Source of the DNA: Plazaster borealis
Lineage: Eukaryota; Echinodermata; Asteroidea; Forcipulatida; Labidiasteridae
NCBI GenBank assembly: GCA_021014325.1
Contig: CM037474.1
Coordinates: 22,004,488-22,068,487 of the forward strand
Direction: 5' to 3'
DNA length: 64,000 nt
The notes beneath the pieces were generated by a model that was not told where the DNA came from, did no database searches, and saw only the letters and a program-made list of their open reading frames with translations. Shown piece by piece: positions 43,501 through 50,790 of this stretch. The position numbers and the translations under genes are program-made. The stretch's first letter is position 1, and each line of letters starts with the position of its first letter.

Positions 43501-44095
43501 AATGTCATTGTTCGCTGTGGTTTTGGTGCCAACCTTTTCAAAAAAACAAAACCAAAAGGAGGTGGGAATAATTACTCCACCTTATTTACCCTGAAAAAGT
43601 CTACTGTATTGATCGACCTTAAACCTTTTTTTTCTGGAATTCTGCTATCACAAACAACCAACCTGCAATTAAAATGCAAATGATATCTCCCCTGCTTCTG
43701 CTTGCTCCTAGACATGCTAGACCTACATGTAGTCTACAAGTCCTAGAACCCTGTACAATTACTACTGTCCCAACTACAGTTGGGACGCCCCAACTTGAAC
43801 ACTCAAGTTGGGACCAGCCCCAACCATAGTTGGTGCGATTGGGGCGGAACAGTACTATTTTATGGGGCTACAGCACTATTTTATGGGGCTAATCTAACGT
43901 ACCTTCCTGAATCTGCTCGAGGGCTCTTGTCCAGCATTTGCCGAATCTTGGATGTTTCCCATACTGTTCTATCTGCTTTAGCTGGTTTTCCCCATTCCCA
44001 GTTTTCCTCAATCCGCCAGTCTCGTATCTTAATTCCCCGTTTCCTTCCTCAATAGATGTCAGAAGGACAGACACGTAGATTAGGAATGTCAACAT
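31402..44095 (-). CDS. Brambleberry-like nuclear fusion protein (KAR5/GEX1 family), nine coding exons
   Basis: Brambleberry is the animal relative of yeast Kar5 and plant GEX1, a nuclear-envelope membrane protein needed for nuclear fusion (karyomere fusion in zebrafish embryos). Exons on -, in order: 44095-43903, 42048-41752, 39020-38902, 37334-37068, 35927-35759, about 34384-34256 (or from 34405), 33184-32966, 31917-31799 and 31596-31402. All phases agree, giving about 568 or 575 residues. Visible features: an N-terminal signal peptide; a Cys-containing luminal region with the family-like FNAYTEFFTHTQDMCFFLQS; a Gln-rich coiled segment; two close membrane segments (about 239-259 and 267-286) around LLTSAPRTSGARL; a third (about 303-320) followed by RYKDIAVVNNQLLLEI; and an acidic/Ser-rich then basic tail. 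Splice sites are inferred, and the donors of exons 3, 5 and 7 are non-ideal GT sites. Confidence 0.92.
31799..31917 (-). CDS. Brambleberry exon 8 (AT-hook-like basic tail)
   Basis: Acceptor TTTTTGTTTTTACAG, donor AAT|GTAAGT. It encodes SSKRRRGRPKGTRSKQ, a good match to the AT-hook core (RGRP flanked by basic residues), which could also act as a nuclear localisation signal. Confidence 0.88.
32225..32440 (-). repeat. SINE body fragment in brambleberry intron 7
   Basis: GGTTCTTTACTGTGCATTAC and the reversed TCCGAAGGATG/CATTAAG-type region match the body of the tRNA-Leu SINE at 26150-26290. Confidence 0.55.
32780..32900 (-). repeat. tRNA-Leu-like SINE head in brambleberry intron 7
   Basis: On - it reads ATCATGGCCGAGTGGTCTAG, ACCGGACCCAAGTTCTGATG and GCAGGGCTCGAATTTGACG, a degraded tRNA-type head. 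It lies about 65 bp downstream of exon 7's donor. Confidence 0.6.
32966..33184 (-). CDS. Brambleberry exon 7 (acidic Ser-rich tail)
   Basis: Acceptor CCTTTGCACAG, donor GTATTG (weak). It encodes LDGYSSEDFTSTDSDPTFTG and further Ser/Asp/Glu-rich sequence, likely a phosphorylated, disordered region. It enters and leaves in phase 1. Confidence 0.8.
33284..33439. mobile_element. Near-perfect palindromic MITE in brambleberry intron 6
   Basis: AAAAAATGGTATTCTTGAAA, GAACAAATCTTATTTCAAG and TTCTTGTGTCACTCTC are repeated in inverted order to CCATTTTTA at the right, leaving a loop of about 20 bp. No coding capacity. Confidence 0.8.
33572..34098. mobile_element. TTAA-flanked MITE carrying a nested element (brambleberry intron 6)
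   Basis: TTAA at 33572-33575 and 34095-34098; ends AGGCACTGGACACGTTTGG and CCAGTGCCT. The right inverted end is split by a second element at 33949-34085 with ends GGACTGATTTCACAAAGAG and TTTTGTGAAATCGACT, flanked by CCAG on both sides (33945-33948, 34086-34089). Confidence 0.82.
34256..34405 (-). CDS. Brambleberry exon 6 (Ser/Ala-rich tail)
   Basis: The donor is GCAG|GTACAG. Two in-frame acceptors are possible: CTGCAATAG (exon from 34384) or TTTCTGAAG (exon from 34405), differing by seven residues. It encodes AVAAALQSSSTTAMSLLSGQ and a polar stretch. Assigned by phase, not by family similarity. Confidence 0.75.
34436..34530. repeat. (GATT)n microsatellite
   Basis: Degenerate GATT/GACT tetranucleotides become a near-perfect (GATT) run at 34484-34520. 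Confidence 0.9.
34598..34715. repeat. About 42-bp minisatellite
   Basis: The unit GAGATACAACGTTTTTGCACGAAGCATTTTCATGC-like is present in three and a half copies (for example GAGATACAATGTTTTTGTG, GAGATACAACGTTTTTGCAC, AAGATACAACGTTTTTGCA). Confidence 0.7.
35216..35335. repeat. Long hairpin with TTAAACGGCCGTTTAA cores
   Basis: From GGGAATACAAGAGTAG to CTACTCTTTTATTCCC the sequence is a nearly complete inverted repeat of about 55-bp arms. Each arm contains the 16-bp palindrome TTAAACGGCCGTTTAA, and the centre is GCAGGGTC..GACCCTGC around GTGGCC. GC content is unlike the flanks. Probably a very short MITE. Confidence 0.85.
35410..35690. repeat. Dispersed repeat shared with 22540-22810
   Basis: Matching blocks include AAATATTTCCCTCTGAAATG, GTTTACATGCTGAAAATT and TTTCTCCTGACTCACACAA. 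It ends about 70 bp from brambleberry exon 5. Function unknown. Confidence 0.7.
35759..35927 (-). CDS. Brambleberry exon 5 (membrane segment 3)
   Basis: Acceptor TTTTTTCCATGTGTAG, donor GTATGC. A Trp/Cys-rich start (LMWFCRKCFC) leads into a membrane span and then YRYKDIAVVNNQLLLEIKRQ. The acceptor was chosen because it keeps phase 0 with exon 4; the nearer TTTTGCAG acceptor does not. Confidence 0.88.
36060..36425 (+). mobile_element. Degraded Penelope-like element, GIY-YIG endonuclease end
   Basis: In the + strand, VYIGETRTTLKRCFYGHRST is the start of a GIY-YIG nuclease as found at the C-terminus of Penelope-like retroelements. After frame changes it continues with FNLPNHSISDM and LQTIQPHGLNIQE, also typical of that domain. 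Frames are broken, so it is a dead fragment, opposite in strand to brambleberry and within its intron 4. Confidence 0.75.
36880..37037 (-). mobile_element. tRNA-Leu-derived SINE fragment in brambleberry intron 4
   Basis: On - it reads GTTGTGGTCGAGCGGTCTAG, AAGCTCTGGTGTTGTC, GTGGGTTCGAATCCCGGTC and GCCCTTGAGCAAGGCACTTA. It ends 30 bp from the exon 4 donor. Confidence 0.75.
37068..37334 (-). CDS. Brambleberry exon 4 (membrane segments 1 and 2)
   Basis: Acceptor TTTTTTTGCCAAACAG, donor CAA|GTAAGT, both phase 0, 89 codons. FAEMKESTQNQKFLLEETF precedes two hydrophobic stretches separated by LLTSAPRTSGARL, a strongly family-like arrangement. Confidence 0.95.
38040..38240 (-). mobile_element. LINE 3' fragment
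   Basis: On - the translation includes FVPRTASLWNSLPGAYFPPS and YNLDCFKRNINSYL, the C-terminal end typical of many non-LTR retrotransposon RTs. A second copy runs off the window at 63882-64000. It lies in brambleberry intron 3. Confidence 0.65.
38393..38878 (+). mobile_element. TTA-flanked TIR element, copy 1
   Basis: TTA duplications (38393-38395, 38876-38878) bracket GGCTACAT and ATGTGGCC ends, with inner inverted AAATTGTTGATCGTCC / GGACGATCAACAATTT. The interior is nearly identical to 44786-45277 and 52421-52903. A 36-codon frame common to all three (MKGFNKTIKN start) ends in homopolymers and is probably not coding. The 3-bp TTA target suits PIF/Harbinger-type transposition (inference). 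Confidence 0.88.
38902..39020 (-). CDS. Brambleberry exon 3 (coiled segment)
   Basis: Acceptor TTTCTTGCAG, entering in phase 1 and ending in phase 0 at AAG|GTTTTG, a weak donor. It encodes KLQEEMKVKQQESLEQQHLI and a short hydrophilic tail. A 486-bp transposon ends only about 20 bp beyond the donor. Confidence 0.85.
39395..39500. repeat. Dispersed repeat related to 28890-28990
   Basis: ATGGCCTGACATTTTGACC, AGCAGAGTCTTTCTCGAGG and TTGACAACACAACACACAT have counterparts at 28893-28960. Confidence 0.5.
40001..40386. mobile_element. TTAA-flanked MITE, 'AGGGTCTGTATACG' orientation
   Basis: TTAA at 40001-40004 and 40383-40386. It is the reverse orientation of 1897-2286, with the same interior (CTCAGATTGTTTATTTCAAT, CGTGGACATAACCGCTCCAG). 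It lies in brambleberry intron 2. Confidence 0.85.
40779..41230. mobile_element. 'GGGCCC' palindromic element split by a TTAA MITE
   Basis: The outer element starts GGGCCCGAATTCATAAAACTT and ends with AGCAGAATTTTCTGTCCC. Inside it, 40822-41150 is a TTAA-flanked MITE with ends AGGGTGTATACAACATTGG and CCAATGTTGTACACACCCT, another subfamily. It lies in brambleberry intron 2. Confidence 0.8.
41752..42048 (-). CDS. Brambleberry exon 2 (luminal Cys domain)
   Basis: Acceptor TTTTTTATGAACAG, donor GTGCGT. It encodes CKRLTDDEQSLMALGFTNCH and AFNAYTEFFTHTQDMCFFLQ, the most diagnostic part of the family. Several cysteines are expected to pair in the perinuclear lumen. Confidence 0.95.
42113..42340. repeat. 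Fragment of the CCACTTCAC element
   Basis: CCACTTCGCGTCAATATGA, TTGTCACAATGAAACCCTGA and ACAACAAATGTTCTCA correspond to the left part of 20586-21165. It lies in brambleberry intron 1. Confidence 0.65.
42389..42640 (+). mobile_element. tRNA-Leu-derived SINE in brambleberry intron 1
   Basis: Head GTGTCGTGGCCAAACAGTTTA, TCGGACTCAAGTTCTGGTG, B box GGGTTCAAATCCCAGTC, then CCTTGAGCAAGACACTTAACT and a body ending ATTTGAGCACCATATACGAAG. Confidence 0.8.
43081..43168. repeat. Short hairpin
   Basis: AGCTGCGATAATCATGACCCTC and the inverted GAGGGACGTGACC / ATGATTATCGCAGCT form an imperfect stem. Probably a small inverted-repeat element. Confidence 0.6.
43228..43853. mobile_element. Long-TIR element with CCCAACTATAGTTGGG units
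   Basis: Ends ACTGTTCCG / CGGAACAGT. Each terminal region (43228-43330 and about 43768-43853) consists of palindromic units such as TCCCAACTATAGTTGGGACT and GTCCCAACTTGAGTGTTC. The roughly 430-bp centre has no recognisable protein. It ends 49 bp from the brambleberry exon 1 donor. Confidence 0.78.
43903..44095 (-). CDS. Brambleberry exon 1 (start, signal peptide)
   Basis: The chosen Met at 44095 gives a typical signal peptide (MLTFLIYVSVLLTS). The frame is open to an upstream Met at 44164, but that would bury the signal. The exon ends FGKCWTRALEQIQEG in phase 1 at donor GTACGT. Confidence 0.85.
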
Positions 44096-44346
44096 CTTGA
44101 TTGATGCTCTGCTGGAGTAAGAAGTATCAGGATTAAAGATCTGGGGAAATGACAATGTTGCCAAAGTAAGGTCTTTGTTTTATGTTAACTTGTCTCGCAA
44201 CTCTGAGCTGCATTAAATAAACCCTTTGATTAGCCCATATTCAACCGGAGAGGGGGCTAACAATGAATGAGCGTAAACAATACATTAACATTAACAAACA
44301 GACGACAAATAATGAAATAATACAAATTTAAAATCCTTGTGTAAAT

Positions 44347-44575
44347 CAGCACTGGACACGTTTGGTAATTGTCACAGACCAGTCTTCTCACTTGGTGTAT
44401 CTCAACATATGCATAAAATAACAAACCTGTGAAAATTTGGTCTCAATTGGTCATCGAAGTTGCAAGAAAATAATGAAAGAAACAACACCCTTGCTGCACA
44501 ACACAAATTAATTGTGCGCTTTCTCATTCTGAATTGAAAAAGGCTCCCAAATCAAAACAGTCGATATGCGCCCTC
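44347..44575. mobile_element. Half copy of the 'GCACTGGACACG' MITE
   Basis: It starts GCACTGGACACGTTTGGTAA and matches the left half of the family through TTTCTCATTCTGAATTG. The TTAA, first terminal bases and right half are absent. Confidence 0.75.
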
Positions 44576-44785
44576 TACCGGTGAAAAAACACAGCGTCAC
44601 CAAATCAAGACGAGGAGCGAGGGGGGGCGAATTAGATACGACCACGACGGATAATTCCTTCTACTTTTATCGTTTTGGAGAAAGTTCAGGAAAAAAGAGG
44701 AGAAACACCAAGCAATTAACGTGAGAAAAGGTACCTAGTTATTGATTTGACATTGTTTCCAAGACTGTTGGTGAATGTTTCACCC

Positions 44786-45183
44786 TTAGGCCACATAAAA
44801 ATAAAAAATTGTTGATCGTCCTTTTTTTATGGGAAGTGGGGGAGGGAGGGCGTTTTTTTTTTTTTTTTTTTTTTGACATGGCAAAATATGAAATAAAGAA
44901 TAAAGATATCATCATAATCACTATAAAACAAAGGGTTTGTGTGATTTTGATGTTTTTAATTGTTTTGTTAAACCCTTTCAAATCCTAGATGACTTTTTCT
45001 GTAAACATTTTCAAAAAACTAAAACGCAGCCTAAGTAAATATTTGAAGAATTTTTCTTGTGTTCCCAACATGAATAATCTTTCTTCAATCATCTATTTCA
45101 GACCTATGGATTTTGAAAAAATATCAGCTGAAAAATCTGGGAGCCAAATTTGACTGAAAAGATCATAACAAATACCGTTTTTA

Positions 45184-45214
<31 letters not shown>

Positions 45215-45277
45215 TGGGGTCGGGGGTTTTGTAGGGTCGGGCGGGGACGATCAACAATTTTTTTTTATGTGGCCTTA
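44786..45277 (-). mobile_element. TTA-flanked TIR element, copy 2 (inverted)
   Basis: TTA at 44786-44788 and 45275-45277; ends GGCCACAT and ATGTGGCC. It is the reverse complement of the copies at 38393 and 52421, with long T and A runs at 44857-44874 and 45190-45214. Confidence 0.88.
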
Positions 45278-45419
45278 ATGCAAAGTTTATGATATCATCT
45301 CCTCCATTGATCTCTACAGATCAATGATCTCCTCACAGTCAGTAGTCGGGTGCTGTCAAAATTACAGTATCCAGACGTTGATTTCCTGCCACACTTGATC
45401 TCTATTAATAGAGATTAAT

Positions 45420-46641
45420 GGGCCCAACGAATGTCAGACAACTCGTCCGTCGGACAACTCGACGGTTCAGACAACTCGACGGTTCAGACAACTCGACCGA
45501 CGGTTCAGACAACTCGACTTTGGGACAACTCGACGGATGGCCAAGACAAGTCGACGGTTGAGCGGCTGACCTCCGTTATGGCCTTTATACTGACATGTTT
45601 ACACGAATTTCCTGTATGAATCCTGCGATTCTATAATTTTTGCACGAACCTCAAGTAAGTATTCCGTTCTCTTTGGCTGGATGCGCTGCACGGCCGGGAG
45701 AGTGACACTCGGGTGTTTAGAGCTCCCCCCATCTGATCTGTTCTCTAGGCTAGGCGTGTATCGCACGCAGTGGACGGGTGTCCGCCGTGTGCGTGGCATG
45801 GATGGTGTGCGCGGCCGTCGGCAGGTTAGTACTCAGTAGTGTAGTAAGCGAGAACATGGAGCCCATTTCTACACTGGCTAACTTGTTTTTGTGTGTGAAA
45901 TGCGCTATGCCCAACTTGATTGACAGCTCTGGAAATATGACACTCCATCAGCGGATCAATCAAGATCAGCCCTTTTCGCGGTTGGCATGGTTCAGTCTCT
46001 ATTAACTCGTATTTTTATGTGAATGTTGCATCGGGAATGGAGCATTATTGATGAAATCTTGCCCTATACAATTGCTTTGTTAGTTCATGGATAGTTATAA
46101 GCCGATAAACTCTGGCTTTCAGGTTCTGTTTAAAAAAAAATGTCTACCCTTCCAATTTGTACAGAATCAGAAACAGGTTCAAATTAAAATATTGTACAGC
46201 TCTATTAATAGATTTACATTACTTTATTAGCAACAACAATAACAGTGGTAATGGTAAAAAATAAACAAGTAAATTATCCGTTCGCCTGGATATTAAACCT
46301 ACCCACCATACCCCTACCCCGGGGGACGTAAAAAATAAACAAGTATCAATTATCCGTTTGCCCGGATATTAAACCCACCCACCATACCCCACCCCCGGGG
46401 ACGCCCGTGCATGCGCCAAGTCAGTACACAGTTCCCCCTCCCCCGAGGCCGCTCTTCACCCCTCCCGCCCCGTGCTGAGCCCCCGTCACGACCATCCGTC
46501 GACTTGTCTTGACCCCAAGTCAAGTTGTCTGACGGTTAAATAAATCATCCATCGAGTTGTCCGAACCGTCGAGTTGTCTGAATCGTCGAGTTGTCCGTAC
46601 GGACGAGTTGTCCGACGGACGAGTTGTCTGGTCTCCGGCCC
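45420..46641. mobile_element. 1.2-kb element with about 145-bp TIRs made of CAACTCGACGG units
   Basis: The left TIR (45420-45565) and right TIR (46495-46641) are inverted copies built from GACAACTCGACGGTTCA-type units, starting GGGCCCAACG / CGGCCC. Inside is a tandem duplication (46254-46405: AAAAAATAAACAAGT, TATCCGTTTGCCCGGATATT, CCCACCCACCATACCCC). Short frames at 45599-45799 (-) and 45778-46005 (+) are unrecognised. Confidence 0.75.
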
Positions 46642-46689
46642 AACACACGATACACTATGAAATAAGAGCAGTCGCTGAGTTAGTGTTAA

Positions 46690-46782
46690 AACTTAAAAGG
46701 AAGGTTGTAAAGAGGCCAGAGTAAAAACAATTTAATCTGAAGTTCAAGATCTGATCGTTCAGCAGTCTTCTATTTTAAATTG
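46690..46782 (+). other. Candidate non-coding first exon, zinc-finger copy 1
   Basis: GTAAAGAGGCCAGAG, TTCAAGATCTGATCGTTCAG and ATTTTAAATTG|GTAAGTCAC are conserved at 54766-54852 in the duplicated copy, with the donor intact in both. Conservation of this stretch plus a GTAAGT donor suggests a 5' UTR exon spliced to the acceptor at 48218. The left boundary is approximate. Confidence 0.5.
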
Positions 46783-47249
46783 GTAAGTCACTTTTTCACG
46801 GATAATTTGCCAATAATAAATCCATTAGAAAGTGGTGGGATGATGCGGAGATTTTCCAGTGTGATAGGCTAGTGTAGGATGAGTAGATTGAGTGTGGTAG
46901 ACAAGACCATGGGTAGACATGGATGGATTGGAGGTAGAAATGGGTAGACCCCTGGGGCGCTGTACTCAGGTTTTTTCGAAATTTTGACATCTGCGGTCGT
47001 ACTAGCGCCCCAGGAATGCGATCTTCAAATTGATATATATAAGTTGACACAAAAAATGCCTCAGAACGACAAAAATACCCAACAAAAAACGCCTTTAAAA
47101 AACGCCTACTGGCTTCTTCATATGTCTAAGATAAGATGCAACATCAGGCATTAAAATGTACTCACGATTTGGTTTTGAGCTACAAATTTACGATTTTCGG
47201 AGAAACAACCATGCATCAAACTCTCAGTTGGACAGACACTCATACTGCC

Positions 47250-47580
47250 TGCAATGTCGTGAATTTTATTGCATACCATGTCGCAAACCTTTGAATAAAA
47301 TTTCTAATGATCCTGGGGGTTTCCAAAATTCCCCCGCAGATTGGCTATTAATATCACACGCCGGAGGTTTATCCACAAGAGGGCGCTATTTCAGGCAACA
47401 ATGTATCGGCTATCAGGTAGACTAGAAACCACGATCACAGACTTGGAACCAAGTCTAACTAGGGCCTGACTGTAGCGCCACGTACTCCCTAGGTCACTAA
47501 CAAATTGTCTGCAACTATGACATCATCCCAAAGGTATGCGACATGGTATGCAATAAAATTCACGACATTGCAAATAAATT
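47250..47580. repeat. Inverted repeat around TTATTGCATACCATGTCGCA
   Basis: CTGCAATGTCGTGAATTTTA..ACCATGTCGCAAACC (47250-47290) is repeated inverted at about 47533-47573. Between lies a fragment of the 14191 MITE (AAACCACGATCACAGACTTG). Confidence 0.6.
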
Positions 47581-47695
47581 CGCATACGTATGTGCAAATA
47601 TTCGCGAATTGTTTCACGACATTGCATACGTGTGCGCACATATTCGCGATAAATTTCACGACATCCCATACGTGTGCGCACATATTAGCCCTTAT
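47555..47695. repeat. Minisatellite of TTCACGACATTGCATACGTGTGCG units
   Basis: Three to four units of about 48-57 bp (CACGACATTGC, ATACGTGTGCGCACATATT, CGCGATAAATTT). They happen to be open in all three + frames, giving spurious peptides with repeated YVCAHI. Confidence 0.7.
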
Positions 47696-48218
47696 TATTA
47701 CCTTGCCAGGCCATTTATATGCAAAATTATCAGAAAGATACAATGAAACTAAAAGTCACACTGCACAAGAAAGTTTCAGCTGAATACAATGTCTACTTGC
47801 TGAGAAAAGTGAAGAAAACTGTCTCAGAAGATTGTCGAATGCATCCACATTTAGTGAGGTGACAGCGGGTACCACTGTATCTCTGCCCGCAGGATTCATG
47901 ACTGGACACCAACCCTCAAAAATCTGATTTAAAACGATTCATGCATGAATCGTTTCTCAGATTCAAATGTTATTAAGTTCTGATCAACGGGGGCATTTCA
48001 CACAAAATAATTTCGCAGATACTTACTACATCTTTATACCAAATCAACACCCTTTTTCTTTTAGGTCAGTTACCAAAGTATGACCATAGCTTTTTAAGAA
48101 AGTAATTTTATGTAATGTCATTGTTGACAACACAACAAATTGATATGGTTCAATAATTATTGGGATCAATCATCAAAATAGTGCAAATCAATAATTTTAT
48201 TATTTTTTCTTTTGACAG

Positions 48219-49352
48219 GCTAGAGCTTCTAAAAAACTCATGTATAGTATACATGTACATCAACAGATAGGGCCTATCAGTCTGAAGAGAAATCATTTGG
48301 CTTGACCACATTGGTGGAAAAGCCTTCAAGAGAAAAAAACATTTCTTACAACATTTTCTGTGGAGAAGTCTTCCCATATAAAATGCCCCTGACACGTCAT
48401 CAGCTTGCCCACACTGGAGACAAACCATTTGATAAAAATGTTTGAAGAAAAAGCCTTGGAAAAAACTAACCGTATACGCCATCATCATGTCCTCACTCAG
48501 CTCACTGGAGAGAAATCATTTGCTTGTGACTGTTGTGGAAAAGCTTGCATAACGAAATCATCCCTGACACGCCATAAACGCGTCCACACTGGAGAGAAAC
48601 CATTTAAATGTGACATTTGTGGAAATGTCTTCTCCCAAAAACATCACCTGACCGGCCATCAGCGTGTCCACACTGGAGAGAAACCATTTGTTTGTGACTT
48701 TTGTGGAAAAGCTTTCACAAAGAAATCATCCCTGACAGACCATCAGCGTGTCCACACTGGAGGGAAACCATTTGTTTGTGACTTTTGTGGAAAAGCTTTC
48801 ATGAAGAAATCTTTCCTGACAGACCATCAGCGTGTCCACACTGGAGAGAAACCATTTGTTTGTGACCTTTGTGGAAAAGCTTACCCACATAAATCATCCC
48901 TGAAATACCATCAGCGTGTCCACACTGGAGGGAAACCATTTGTTTGTGACTTTTGTGGAAAACCTTTCATGAAGAAATCTTTCCTGACAGACCATCAGTG
49001 TGTCCACACTGGAGAGAAACCATTTGTTTGTGACCTTTGTGGAAAAGCTTACCCACATAAATCATCCCTGACATACCATCAATCTGTCCACACTGGAGAG
49101 AAACCATTTGTTTGTCATCTTTGTGGAGAACCCTTCTCACTTAAAATTTACTTGACACGCCATCATTGTGTCCACACTGGAGAGAAACCATTTGTTTGTG
49201 ACATTTGTGGAAAAGTCTTCTCACAAAAACATCACCTGACCACTCATCTACGTGTGCACACTGGAGAGAAGCCATTTGTTTGTGGCTTTTGTGGAAAAGA
49301 ATTTCCATACAAAAAATCCCTGATCACCCATCAGCGTGTCCACACTGGATAG
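48219..49352 (+). CDS. C2H2 zinc-finger protein, copy 1, terminal exon (10 fingers)
   Basis: A likely nuclear DNA-binding protein. The acceptor TTTTCTTTTGACAG ends at 48218. The first ATG that reads into the array is at 48438, giving 304 residues to TAG at 49352. After about 30 residues there are ten C-X2-C-X12-H-X3-H fingers joined by TGEKPF (or TGGKPF) linkers; finger 1 starts CDCCGKACITK and finger 10 ends HQRVHTG at the stop. Only a few helix types occur (TKKSSLTD, MKKSFLTD, PHKSSL, SQKHHLT). No KRAB, SCAN or BTB domain is visible. Upstream of the ATG a further finger-like sequence (FCGEVFPYKMPLTRHQ) is out of frame. A degraded finger trace follows the stop. Confidence 0.85.
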
Positions 49353-49530
49353 AATGCACTCCACAAAGCTGAAGTAACCAATCATTTCCATGTCCATACT
49401 GGAGAGCAACCTTTTATTAGCCTAATGTTACTGTACTGGGTTTTTATGCCCCACCCCCGGCAAAGCCAAAGGGGCAGATAGATCGTTGCCTTGTCCTTCC
49501 GTGTGTGCGTGTGTGTGCAATCATTGTCCG
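49353..49530 (+). other. Degraded zinc-finger remnant after copy 1
   Basis: CCAATCATTTCCATGTCCATACTGGAGAGCAACC resembles a finger end and linker without its cysteines. It suggests the array was once longer or that the stop arose by decay. Confidence 0.5.
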
Positions 49531-49534
49531 AGCG

Positions 49535-50790
49535 ATTACTCAAGAAGGACTTGGCATATCAACTCCAAACTAAGTGTGTGGGTTGGTCTTGGGATCCCAG
49601 AGAAGCCTATTGTTTTTGGATTCTATACTAAAAATGTCAAGGTTATTATGGCTAAAACAAAAGAAATGTTGTCGGAATGATAACTCAAGAAGCACTTGCC
49701 ATATCAACTCCAAACTTGGTGTGTGGGTTGGTCTTGGGATCCCAGAGAAGCCTATTGTTTTTGGATCCCATACAAAAGATGTCAAGGTCATTATGGCTTA
49801 AACAAATAAAAATGTTGTCCGAGTTAAACTCAAGAAAGCCTTGGCATATCAACTCCAAACTTGGTGTGTGGATTGGTCTCAAGATCCTCCAGAAGCTTAT
49901 TGTTTTTATACCCTCTAAGTTAAAGGAACATTACAGAATTGGTTTTTGCCAACAAAACAGTGTAAGCACTTTATCCACCATCTATATAAACTGACAAACC
50001 TGTAGAAGTTTGAGATCGATCGGCCATCTGGGTCACGAGAAAATAATTTAGTTAAAAACCCATTACACATTAGCATGTGTTATACAATGCATGAATAAAA
50101 TGCTCATGAGCAATAAACTCCAATCGGAAATTAGTTTTATTTATTTCTCATCAAATATGGCATTTCAGACATAAATATTTCCAGGGATGTTTTCTACTAT
50201 CATCATCATTAGACCGTGTAAGTTTTATGTAAATCTGTGAACTTAAAAAAAATTTTAATTACCAGTTCTGTAACGTTCCTTTAAATGTAAAGGTCATTAT
50301 GGCTAAAACAAAAGAACTGTTGTCCAAGTGATAACTCAAGAAGGACTTGGTACATGTATGTAAACTCCAAACTTGGTGTGTGGATTGGTTATGGGATCCC
50401 ACAGATGCCTATTGTTTTTGGATCCCATACAAAAAATGTCAAGGTCATTATGGCTAAAACAAAAGAAATGTTGTCCGAGTGATAACTAAAGAAAGCCTTG
50501 GCATATCAACTCCAAACTTGGTGTGTGGATTGTTCTCGAGATCCTCCAGAAGCCTATTGTTTTTGGACCCCCTCAACAAATTTCAAGGTCATTATGGCTA
50601 TAACAATAGTAATGTTGTCCGAGTGATAACTCAAGAAAGCCTTGGCATATCAACTCCAAACTTTGTGTGTTGATTGGTCTCGAGATCCTCCAGAAGCCTA
50701 TTGTTTTTGGACCCCCTAAAACAAATTTCAAGGTCAATATGGCTAAAACAAAAGAAATGTTGTCTAAGCGATAACTCAAGAATGAGGTAA
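49535..50790 (+). repeat. Tandem array of about 145-bp units, split by a MITE
   Basis: Units start GATAACTCAAGAAGGACTTGGC and contain CATATCAACTCCAAACTTGG, TGTGTGGATTGGTCTCG, AAGCCTATTGTTTTTGGA and GTCAAGGTCATTATGGC. Starts fall near 49535, 49680, 49825, 50330, 50480, 50627 and 50772. The array is absent from the sister locus. The overlapping reading frames are shadows. Confidence 0.88.
49920..50284. mobile_element. TTAA-flanked MITE inside the tandem array
   Basis: TTAA at 49920-49923 and 50281-50284; ends AGGAACATTACAGAATTGG and CCAGTTCTGTAACGTTCCT. The interior follows the family plan (AAACCTGTAGAAGTTTGAG, GGTCACGAGAAAATAA) but differs in sequence from other subfamilies. Confidence 0.85.

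Noticed and set aside
45778..46005. 75-codon + frame with LCVKCAMPNLIDSS as a possible transposase exon
   Set aside because: Interesting position inside the long-TIR element, but no family is recognised and it is too short to assign.
47489..47783. Repeated YVCAHI-type peptide as a possible secreted repeat protein
   Set aside because: All frames are open because the minisatellite unit lacks stops; no start signal or conservation of one frame.
49486..50779. Series of overlapping frames with SQRSLLFLD repeats
   Set aside because: They are shadows of the 145-bp tandem units, occurring on both strands in several frames.
49535..50790. CRISPR-like array
   Set aside because: The unit is about 145 bp with no repeat/spacer alternation, and the DNA is eukaryotic.
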